From NCBI RefSeq assembly GCF_900142775.1, contig NZ_FRCC01000001.1, positions 1-64,000 of the forward strand: a stretch of DNA of 64,000 nt, given 5' to 3'. The notes under the pieces are model-generated. The model was not told where the DNA came from, made no database searches, and worked only from the letters and a program-made list of their open reading frames with translations. Made by a program: the position numbers and the translations under genes. Source of the stretch: Flavobacterium flevense. Its GTDB lineage: Bacteria > Bacteroidota > Bacteroidia > Flavobacteriales > Flavobacteriaceae. Positions within the stretch are counted from its first letter, which is position 1, and each line of letters begins with the position of its first letter. Of the stretch, positions 40,483 to 47,380 are shown piece by piece.

Positions 40483-41491
40483 AATTTTTTATTGTTTTAT
40501 CAAATTGATCTCCCGAAGTTTCGGGACTGGAAAGAAATGAACTTTGTATGGGTAAGTAAAAAAGTTGCCCGTTAGGCACACTTCCTTTTAATCTTACATA
40601 ATCTTTTTCGGTCGTAATAATAATCGAATCCTGAGCTTTAATAATAATTTCCCGGATATCATTTTCAGAAAAATGATGATGATCCGGATAAGTCAGACAA
40701 ACATCATCAGGATTTTTTAAATAGGAGAAGAAAGATTCCGGCTTTGCTATTCCGGCCAAAAGTAACTTCTTTTCCTCCTTAATTTCACTTATTTCAATCT
40801 TGCTGTTTTCCGAATAAATACAGTTATCATAAGCAATAAAGCTAAAATATAATTCCTGATTTTTAGCCAGTTTAAGCTTGTTTTTTATCGAAAGTTGCTC
40901 CGCTTCAGAAAGATTGGGCGGACATTTAGTAACTACAACTACATCTGCTCTTTTTGCTCCGCTTCTGCTCTCTCTCAAATTTCCTGTGGGCAATATAAAA
41001 TCCTGTGCATAAATATCACCATAAGCGGTCAATAAAATATAAAATCCTGCCTTTACTTTCCGGTGCTGAAAAGCATCATCAAGCAAAATAACTTCCGGTT
41101 TTTCAGACTGAGACAGCAATTGTTCGATACCGTTTTTTCTGTTGGCATCAACGGCAACCTGAATATTTGGGAATTTTTGATAAAACTGAAAAGGTTCATC
41201 GCCTAAAATTGCTGCATTGGCATTGGCATCAGCCAGAACAAAACCTTCGGACTGTCTTTTATATCCGCGACTTAAGGTTGCTATTTTATATTTTGGCGAA
41301 AGCAAACGAATTAAATATTCAATCTGCGGTGTTTTTCCGGTTCCGCCCACACTAAGATTTCCCACAGCAATTACAGGAATATCAAATGAATAAGATTTTA
41401 AAATGCCTTTATCAAAAAGAAAATTCCGAATACTGGTAATGAAACCATAGAGAATGGAAAAAGGGAAAAGTATTTTTCGAAGTACATTCAT
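40454..41491 (-). CDS. lpxK: Tetraacyldisaccharide 4'-kinase LpxK
   Basis: 345 aa. An N-terminal membrane-associated helix (about 8-25) is followed by VIAVGNLSVGGTGKTPQIEYLI, with Walker A near 47-55. DDAFQHRKVK (about 138-147) carries the catalytic Asp, with LTYPDHHHFSENDI near 281. It phosphorylates the lipid A precursor at the inner membrane. A YoeB-type toxin gene ends just 2 bases upstream, and the purine nucleoside phosphorylase gene overlaps its 3' end by 29 bases. Confidence 0.95.
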   Translation of the reverse strand: MNVLRKILFPFSILYGFITSIRNFLFDKGILKSYSFDIPVIAVGNLSVGGTGKTPQIEYLIRLLSPKYKIATLSRGYKRQSEGFVLADANANAAILGDEPFQFYQKFPNIQVAVDANRKNGIEQLLSQSEKPEVILLDDAFQHRKVKAGFYILLTAYGDIYAQDFILPTGNLRESRSGAKRADVVVVTKCPPNLSEAEQLSIKNKLKLAKNQELYFSFIAYDNCIYSENSKIEISEIKEEKKLLLAGIAKPESFFSYLKNPDDVCLTYPDHHHFSENDIREIIIKAQDSIIITTEKDYVRLKGSVPNGQLFYLPIQSSFLSSPETSGDQFDKTIKNYVGASTGNS

Positions 41492-41493
41492 AA

Positions 41494-41775
41494 TTATTTA
41501 TCAGAATAGTGTCCCATTGCTGAAACTACAAAAACGGTTACAATATCGTCATCTACCCGATAAATCATTCGGTCTTTTTGATTGATTCGTCTTGACCAAA
41601 ACCCCGAATATTCATGTTTCAATGGCTCAGGATTTCCAAAACCCTCATATGGATTTTCGGTGAGATCAATTAAAATTTTAGCAATATTTTTAATTGTAAT
41701 CTTATTTCCTGATTTCTTATGCTTTTCAAGATCTTGATTAGCTACTTTAGTTACTTCAACCCTAAACTTCCCCAT
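41494..41775 (-). CDS. Txe/YoeB-family ribosome-dependent RNase toxin
   Basis: 93 aa, RelE/ParE fold. All catalytic landmarks of YoeB can be seen: ENPYEG with the conserved Glu, EPLKHE, WSRRI with the catalytic Arg, and the terminal GHY with His and Tyr. YoeB cleaves mRNA in the ribosomal A site; the paired antitoxin blocks it. The start overlaps the antitoxin end by 25 bases, and the stop lies 2 bases before lpxK. The toxin looks intact, so it depends on the antitoxin for control. Confidence 0.92.
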   Translation of the reverse strand: MGKFRVEVTKVANQDLEKHKKSGNKITIKNIAKILIDLTENPYEGFGNPEPLKHEYSGFWSRRINQKDRMIYRVDDDIVTVFVVSAMGHYSDK

Positions 41776-41999
41776 ATATCATTTGGATCTAGTGTTGTTG
41801 TTTTGCCATTTTTAATATCTTCTTCTGCTTTTTTTATTTTAGCAACAAATGATGGACTATATAAATTTTCTTCTTTTGTAATTTTTTCAGAATCAGTTTC
41901 AATAATTTCTATACCATCAACACCTTTAAAGAAAGCTTCAAACATAGCCATGAATGCTTTTCCTGTTTTAGTACGTTCATTAACTTTAATAGTAGTCAT
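41751..41999 (-). CDS. Antitoxin partner of the YoeB-like toxin
   Basis: 82 aa from the ATG at 41999 (MTTIKVNERTKTGKAFMAM). An open frame continues up to 42125, but lies upstream of the promoter box and was rejected. The N-terminal segment is a probable dimerisation and DNA-binding part. The C-terminus (SFVAKIKKAEEDIKNGKTTTLDPNDIWGSLGLK) is the amphipathic toxin-wrapping tail usual in Phd/RelB-type antitoxins. It should repress its own promoter. It does not have a clear YefM match. Confidence 0.85.
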   Translation of the reverse strand: MTTIKVNERTKTGKAFMAMFEAFFKGVDGIEIIETDSEKITKEENLYSPSFVAKIKKAEEDIKNGKTTTLDPNDIWGSLGLK

Positions 42000-42018
42000 A
42001 ACTTTAGGTTTAGAATTA

Positions 42019-42026
42019 CAAAGATA
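42019..42026 (-). promoter_or_regulatory. -7 promoter box of the toxin-antitoxin pair
   Basis: CAAAGATA on the plus strand is TATCTTTG on the minus strand, an exact TAnnTTTG match about 20 bases before the antitoxin ATG. It supports the short antitoxin start. Confidence 0.6.
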
Positions 42027-42138
42027 CAAAATTCGTATAGGATTCATTTTAAAGTTCATTGCTTTATTCGTTAATTTGTTTATTCGAAAAAACGAAAAAT
42101 GAAATCGAAGATTCACGAACACCATAAAAATAAAAACA

Positions 42139-43236
42139 GTGATTAAAATAAAAGAAATTCTTTCCTTACTCGAAGAAATGGCACCTTTAGCCTACGCTGA
42201 AGATTTTGATAATGTGGGTTTATTAGTTGGAGATCCTAAAACAGAAGCTACCGGTGTTTTAGTTTGTCACGATGCTCTGGAAAGTGTTATTGACGAAGCC
42301 ATTGACAAAAAATGCAATTTGGTGGTTTGTTTTCATCCCATTTTATTTTCAGGATTAAAGAAAATCACGGGTAAAAATTATGTAGAACGTTCGATAATCA
42401 AAGCCATAAAAAATGACATTGCTATTTATGCCGTTCATACGGCTCTGGACAATCATCAATATGGAGTGAACAAAATATTTTGTGATGCATTAGGATTAAG
42501 CAACACAAAAATATTGATTCCGAAACAGAATTTTATTCGAAAACTAATCACTTATACCATTCCGGAAAATGCCGCAAAACTACGCAATGCCTTATTTGAA
42601 GCAGGTGCTGGAAACATTGGAAATTATGAAGATTGCAGTTTTAATTCTCCTGGAATTGGGACTTACATGGGCAATGAAAACAGCAACCCTGAAATAGGCG
42701 AGCGTTTCGAGTTTGTTGAAAATGAAGAAATCAAAATCGAAGTTACTTTTGAAAAATATTTAGAATCCAAAATTTTAAAAGCACTCTTTAAAAATCATGT
42801 TTATGAAGAAGTGGCTTATGAAATTTATGATTTACAAAATTCGCATCAGAATATTGGCCTGGGAATGACAGGAGAATTTGAAAATCCGATGCCTGAAAAA
42901 GAGTTTTTACTTTTTGTAAAAGACAAAATGCAGGCTGAAGGCATCCGTCATTCTGCCTTTTTAGGAAAATCAATAAAAAAAGTAGCCGTTCTGGGAGGTT
43001 CAGGAAGTTATGCGATAAAAAACGCTATTCAGTCCGGAGCCGACGCTTTCCTGACTGCTGATTTAAAATACCACCAGTTCTATGAAGCTGAAAATCAATT
43101 ACTTTTAGCCGATATTGGACATTTTGAAAGCGAACGCTATACAAAAAATTATATTGTTGATTTTCTTAGGAAAAAAATCCTTAATTTTGCAATCATTTTA
43201 TCTGAAGAAAATACAAATCCAGTTAAGTACTTATAG
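42139..43236 (+). CDS. Nif3-like dinuclear metal-centre protein
   Basis: 365 aa from a GTG at 42139, with the conserved opening IKEILSLLEEMAPLAYAEDFDNVGLLVG. It is of the long type with a central YqfO/CutA-like insertion (about 125-245). Metal ligands in Nif3 are two His in an HHP box, an Asp and a late His-Glu; here the box is CFHP (F65-H66), VHTALDNHQYG and DIGHFESE, so one His of the usual pair is Phe. The family forms toroidal hexamers; in some bacteria it is reported as a GTP cyclohydrolase-like or DNA-binding protein, but the function is uncertain. It is 3 bases before the next gene. Confidence 0.92.
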   Translation: MIKIKEILSLLEEMAPLAYAEDFDNVGLLVGDPKTEATGVLVCHDALESVIDEAIDKKCNLVVCFHPILFSGLKKITGKNYVERSIIKAIKNDIAIYAVHTALDNHQYGVNKIFCDALGLSNTKILIPKQNFIRKLITYTIPENAAKLRNALFEAGAGNIGNYEDCSFNSPGIGTYMGNENSNPEIGERFEFVENEEIKIEVTFEKYLESKILKALFKNHVYEEVAYEIYDLQNSHQNIGLGMTGEFENPMPEKEFLLFVKDKMQAEGIRHSAFLGKSIKKVAVLGGSGSYAIKNAIQSGADAFLTADLKYHQFYEAENQLLLADIGHFESERYTKNYIVDFLRKKILNFAIILSEENTNPVKYL

Positions 43237-43239
43237 AAT

Positions 43240-44019
43240 ATGACTAATACGAAAGAATTAAGTGTTGAGGACAAGTTAAGAGCCATCTACGATTTACAAT
43301 TGATTGACTCTAGAATTGACGAAATTAGAAATGTAAGAGGAGAACTGCCTCTTGAAGTGGAAGATTTAGAAGATGAAGTTGCCGGTTTAAGCACACGTTC
43401 TGAAAAATTGAAAAGTGAGCTTGAAGTAATCGAAGAGCAGATTAAAGCTAAAAAGAATAGTATTGAAGACCACAAAGAGGCGATCAAAAAATATACTAAA
43501 CAACAAGAAAGTGTTCGTAACAACCGCGAATTCAACTCTTTAACTAAAGAGGTGGAATTTCAGGAGCTTGAAATTCAATTGGCTGAAAAGCAAATGAAAG
43601 AGATGAAAGCTTCTATCGAACATAAAAAAGAGATTATTGCTCAATCTAAAGAAAAATTAGAATTGAAATCAAATCACTTGAAACACAAAAAATTAGAGTT
43701 AGATGATATCATGGCAGAAACTGCTAAGGAAGAAGAATTCTTAACTCAAAAATCAGCTGAATTTAAAGAGCAAATCGAAGAAAGATTGTTAGCAGCTTAC
43801 ACCAGAATTCGTTCAAGTGTACGTAACGGCTTAGCAGTTGTTTCTATCGAAAGAGGAGCTTCTGCAGGTTCCTTCTTTACCATTCCTCCACAAACTCAGG
43901 TTGAAATTGCTTCCAGAAAGAAAATCATCATCGATGAGCATTCAGGAAGAATTTTAGTTGACAGTAGCTTAGCAGAGGAAGAAAAAGAAAAAATGGAAAA
44001 CTTATTCGCAAGTATTTAA
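43240..44019 (+). CDS. CT398-like coiled-coil protein with a degenerate zinc ribbon
   Basis: 259 aa. Residues about 10-180 form a long antiparallel coiled coil. The C-terminal part (205-241) aligns with the C4 zinc ribbon of this family, RGxCGGCF...CEHCGRIL, but here reads RGASAGSF and IIIDEHSGRIL: all four metal-binding Cys are gone (S208, S211, D232, S235), while TIPPQ and GRIL are kept. The family partners Nif3-like proteins, as in this operon, and is of uncertain role. A terminator follows. Confidence 0.9.
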   Translation: MTNTKELSVEDKLRAIYDLQLIDSRIDEIRNVRGELPLEVEDLEDEVAGLSTRSEKLKSELEVIEEQIKAKKNSIEDHKEAIKKYTKQQESVRNNREFNSLTKEVEFQELEIQLAEKQMKEMKASIEHKKEIIAQSKEKLELKSNHLKHKKLELDDIMAETAKEEEFLTQKSAEFKEQIEERLLAAYTRIRSSVRNGLAVVSIERGASAGSFFTIPPQTQVEIASRKKIIIDEHSGRILVDSSLAEEEKEKMENLFASI

Positions 44020-44027
44020 TTATATTT

Positions 44028-44056
44028 AAGTCCCGATGGTTAATCGGGACTTTTTT
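44028..44056 (+). terminator. Terminator after the zinc-ribbon gene
   Basis: AAGTCCCGAT (44028-44037) pairs with ATCGGGACTT (44043-44052), followed by T to 44056. It ends 3 bases before the hydrolase ATG, so an earlier start at 44036 is rejected. Confidence 0.88.
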
Positions 44057-44059
44057 ATT

Positions 44060-44902
44060 ATGAAAAAAATCCTTTATTATCTTTTTACCAAATCCATTGG
44101 TTTTTATATCAATGTACTTAGTTTTATTTTTCCTGAAAAAGCGAATCAGATTGCTTATGACTTATTTAGTCAGCCTCGCGATGGAAGATTAACCAAAGAT
44201 AATTTACCCCAAATTCTTCTGGAAGCTAATAGAGAAACGTATCAGCACCAGGGTGAATATTTTCAAACCTATACCTGGAAAGGGAACGAAAATGTTGTTC
44301 TTTTAGTTCATGGCTGGGAAAGCAATGCTTCCCGATGGGAAAAATTACTTCCTTACTTAAAAAAATCCGGCAGTACCATTATTGCTCTTGATGCTCCGGG
44401 ACATGGATTATCCAGCGGAAAGGAATTCAATATTCCGCAATATGCCGTTTTTATTGATATTATTGTTCAAAAATTTCAGCCTAAATATCTCATTGGACAT
44501 TCATTAGGCGGAAAAACCTGTTTGTATTATCAGTCTACGTATCAAAATAATAACTTTGAAAAAATGGTGATTTTAGGATCGCCAAGTGATTTCAAAATTA
44601 TTCTGAACAATTACATTAACTTACTTAGCCTAAATTCTAAAATCTCAAAAGGACTTGAAAACCACTATCTGCATCATTTTAATCTTCAATTAGAAAATTT
44701 TTCCGGCAAATCATTTGCATCTAAAATAAAAACAAAAGGATTTATTGCACATGATACTGAGGATACCATAGTCTTATTCGAAGAAGGAAAAAAAATAGCC
44801 AGCAGCTGGCAGGATGCCGTTTTTATTGAAACAAAAGGACTTGGACACAGCCTTCACGGAAAAGAATTGTACCAAAAAGTATATCAATTTCTGTTTGAAT
44901 AA
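44060..44902 (+). CDS. Alpha/beta hydrolase
   Basis: 280 aa from the ATG at 44060. Landmarks: the oxyanion-hole VLLVHGWESNA (about 81-91), the nucleophile elbow IGHSLGGKT (GxSxG, about 144-152) and the late His in GLGHSLHG (about 266-273). No signal peptide is clear; the N-terminus is hydrophobic (SIGFYINVLSFIF) and could sit at the membrane. The substrate is unknown. Its mRNA must come from a promoter inside the preceding gene or by read-through, as the terminator ends just before its start. Confidence 0.88.
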   Translation: MKKILYYLFTKSIGFYINVLSFIFPEKANQIAYDLFSQPRDGRLTKDNLPQILLEANRETYQHQGEYFQTYTWKGNENVVLLVHGWESNASRWEKLLPYLKKSGSTIIALDAPGHGLSSGKEFNIPQYAVFIDIIVQKFQPKYLIGHSLGGKTCLYYQSTYQNNNFEKMVILGSPSDFKIILNNYINLLSLNSKISKGLENHYLHHFNLQLENFSGKSFASKIKTKGFIAHDTEDTIVLFEEGKKIASSWQDAVFIETKGLGHSLHGKELYQKVYQFLFE

Positions 44903-45047
44903 CTTTTCAATTTCAAAATTCAATTTCAATGACAATGGCAAATCTGTTGTAACTCTATTTTAAAATTGATATTGCTATTGTTTTTTTTGCAATTGTCATT
45001 GTTATTGCCATTGCCATTATTATTGTATTATTGCTTACTTTTGCACT
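44903..45047. repeat. Intergenic CAATGRCAAT repeat with ATTGYC units
   Basis: The left part contains CAATTTCAATGACAATGGC. The right part (about 44992-45030) is a run of ATTGTC, ATTGTT, ATTGCC, ATTGCC, ATTATT hexamers, roughly the reverse complement of the left. The repeat provides a TTG at a suitable distance from the rluF -7 box. Confidence 0.6.
45011..45043 (+). promoter_or_regulatory. Flavobacterial promoter of the pseudouridine synthase gene
   Basis: TTG at 45011-45013, 22 bases, then TACTTTTG at 45036-45043 fits TTG-N17-23-TAnnTTTG. The ATG is at 45048, so the transcript would be leaderless or nearly so. Confidence 0.65.
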
Positions 45048-45860
45048 ATGGAAGAAAATCTAAAAAGGCTCAATAAATTCATTGGAGAAACGGGGTTTTG
45101 CTCCCGCCGTGAAGCAGATAAATATATTGAAGAAGGTCGTGTTACCATCAACGGAATTGTACCCGAATTAGGCACTAAAGTTTCCCCTAATGATGAAGTA
45201 CGTATTGATGGCAAACTCATTCATGAGAAAAATGAAAAACACGTTTACCTGGCATTCAACAAACCTGTGGGAATTGAATGCACGACCAATTTAGAAGTCC
45301 GCAACAATATTGTAGATTATATTAATTATCCAAAACGTATTTTTCCTATTGGCCGTTTAGACAAAGCCTCTGAAGGATTGATTTTCATGACTAATGACGG
45401 TGATATTGTCAACAAAATATTGCGTGCCAGAAACAATCACGAAAAAGAATATACCGTAACGGTTAACAAACCCATTACGGATAGATTTATACAACGAATG
45501 GGAAATGGAGTACCAATTCTTGACACGGTAACCCGAAAATGCAAGGTGGAACAAATTAGCAAAAACATTTTCAAAATCGTTCTGACTCAGGGTTTGAATC
45601 GCCAGATTCGCAGAATGTGTGAATATCTGGGCTACGAAGTTACTGCTCTGAAACGTATTCGTATCATCAACATTTCACTGGATGTTCCTGTAGGCCGTTA
45701 CCGCGACTTAACAGATGCTGAAATCAAAGAATTAAACGAATTGATCGAACCTTCGAGCAAAACAGAAGAAGCCAGTTTACCCAAAACTGAAGTTCCTAAA
45801 CGCCGAACCGAATTCATCAAAAAAGACGATCCAAGGTTTAAGAAAAGAGGGGATTATTAA
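45048..45860 (+). CDS. rluF: 23S rRNA pseudouridine synthase RluF-type
   Basis: 270 aa. An N-terminal S4 RNA-binding domain (RLNKFIGETGFCSRREADKYIEEGRV) is followed by the RsuA/RluB/E/F catalytic domain with the catalytic Asp in PIGRLDKASEGLIFMTNDGD (about 103-122), NKPVGIEC, and the C-terminal GLNRQIRRMCEYLGYEV (about 182-198). The latter matches RluF/RsuA proteins. A basic tail (235-270) is an extension. It modifies 23S rRNA and tRNA-Tyr in the case of RluF; the exact target position is inferred. Confidence 0.88.
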   Translation: MEENLKRLNKFIGETGFCSRREADKYIEEGRVTINGIVPELGTKVSPNDEVRIDGKLIHEKNEKHVYLAFNKPVGIECTTNLEVRNNIVDYINYPKRIFPIGRLDKASEGLIFMTNDGDIVNKILRARNNHEKEYTVTVNKPITDRFIQRMGNGVPILDTVTRKCKVEQISKNIFKIVLTQGLNRQIRRMCEYLGYEVTALKRIRIINISLDVPVGRYRDLTDAEIKELNELIEPSSKTEEASLPKTEVPKRRTEFIKKDDPRFKKRGDY

Positions 45861-47179
45861 TTCAATAATCCCTTTAATATTTTATCCAATTCTTCGGCAT
45901 CCGGATGAATGGCTAAAATTATACCTCTAGCATCAATAAGAAAAGTCGAGCCTCCGGAATTAGAAATATTGTATTTATCCCAAATTCTATTTTTATTTTC
46001 CAGTTCGATAAGATTCAGCCACGGATATTGGTCTTTTTCAATTGCTTTTACAAAAGCATTGGTGTTTTTAAATTCATTAGCTACCCCAAGAATCACAAAT
46101 CCCTTTTCTTTGTATTTTTCATATATAGGAATATAACTTTTACTGGTTACTCTGCAAGGTCCGCACCAGGAAGCCCACAAGTCAATTAAAGCTACTTTAC
46201 CAGCAATTACATCTGAAGCAATTATATTTTTTCCATCAATTGTAGGTGCGGAAAAGTCAATATACATTCCTCCCACTTTTACTGTTTTAATGCCTTCTAA
46301 AATCTCATTGATTTGTTTTGTATAAGGATGCAAAGGATATTTTTTAGAATAAATTTCGAATATATTGGACAACACATTTAAATCGGTAGTTTTTTTATTT
46401 TGTTTGTACCACCTTACATTATTCAATAAAAGGGAATACGAAAAAATATCCTGATTTGTTTTTACATATTTCACTTCCCAATCAAATTTTATTCTTTGAA
46501 TAGAATCCATCTTGCTTTTTAAAAACCATGCTCTGGAACTATACCCATTTTCTGTCTCCAATAATTCATCTCGCAAACGGTAAAGTTCATTCAATTCCAA
46601 ATCTTTTTCATGACCTTTAATCTTATCCATAATAGTATTTACCGCTTCACTAAAATATTTTTTTGATTCCCAAAGAGAATCAAGTTCTTCATTAAAAGGT
46701 TTTGCTATAGGTTCAAAAACTTTTTTTTGCTCATTTTTATAAGCAAGCATTTTGTTTGTCAAATTCCCTCCGGAGATGGTATTTTTATCAAAATCTTCTC
46801 CTGTAAATAAATTAAATTCAACCGCTCCATCTTCTGCAAAAAAAGAAATGGGTCTGAACATAGCATTCTCTAATTCTTCACCTAAAATCAGAGTATACTT
46901 TTCAGAGAAAGCTGTTTTTAAATCATACTCAAAGTATCCATCTGTAATGGGGATTTTCACTCCGCTTTTAAAAGGATTATCTTTTTCAGTAACCAGCATT
47001 AAATAAGTTGATTTCCCACTATTGATTTTTCCTTTTAATTTAGAATTAACGTTTGTGATTGTTGTTACAGCTTCTTTTTTGAGGTTTCCTGAACTCTCAA
47101 TTGGTTTGTCTTTTTTTTGCTGCGAAAAAACAACTGCGTTGCCAATAAGAAAAACGAGAATTATAAAGTTTTTTTTCAT
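45857..47179 (-). CDS. TlpA-like thioredoxin-fold protein with DUF4369-like N-terminus
   Basis: 440 aa with a signal peptide (1-19). Residues about 40-140 look like the DUF4369 beta-rich domain (GKINSGKSTYLMLV, YFEYDLKTAF). A helical middle follows, then a thioredoxin fold with KVALIDLWASWCGPCRVTSKS (active site WCGPC, about 331-335) and GGSTFLIDARGIILAIHP (cis-Pro loop not standard). It acts as a periplasmic thiol-disulfide reductase or oxidase. It overlaps the rluF end by 4 bases in convergent orientation. Confidence 0.88.
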   Translation of the reverse strand: MKKNFIILVFLIGNAVVFSQQKKDKPIESSGNLKKEAVTTITNVNSKLKGKINSGKSTYLMLVTEKDNPFKSGVKIPITDGYFEYDLKTAFSEKYTLILGEELENAMFRPISFFAEDGAVEFNLFTGEDFDKNTISGGNLTNKMLAYKNEQKKVFEPIAKPFNEELDSLWESKKYFSEAVNTIMDKIKGHEKDLELNELYRLRDELLETENGYSSRAWFLKSKMDSIQRIKFDWEVKYVKTNQDIFSYSLLLNNVRWYKQNKKTTDLNVLSNIFEIYSKKYPLHPYTKQINEILEGIKTVKVGGMYIDFSAPTIDGKNIIASDVIAGKVALIDLWASWCGPCRVTSKSYIPIYEKYKEKGFVILGVANEFKNTNAFVKAIEKDQYPWLNLIELENKNRIWDKYNISNSGGSTFLIDARGIILAIHPDAEELDKILKGLLN

Positions 47180-47380
47180 TAGGTTTATTTCTAATAGTAG
47201 CTTTCAAAAGGCTAAATATACTATTTTTCTAACAAAAAAAAATCCAAAAAAGAAATCGATTCGATTGTACGTTATTGGATTTTAAATTTTAAAACAATTA
47301 ATTAACCTTTTCTTCGAATTTTAGTAATCTTCATTCTATACTAAGCATATAATTTTGCTGTTGAAATTAACCTACTGCAA
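47180..47380. other. Divergent intergenic region
   Basis: 201 AT-rich bases between the TlpA-like and hybrid kinase genes; it must carry both promoters. No strong box, repeat or RNA gene was recognised. Confidence 0.5.

Noticed and set aside
42000-42125. Longer start of the antitoxin gene
   Set aside because: The extra 42 codons lie upstream of the TATCTTTG box and have no antitoxin features.
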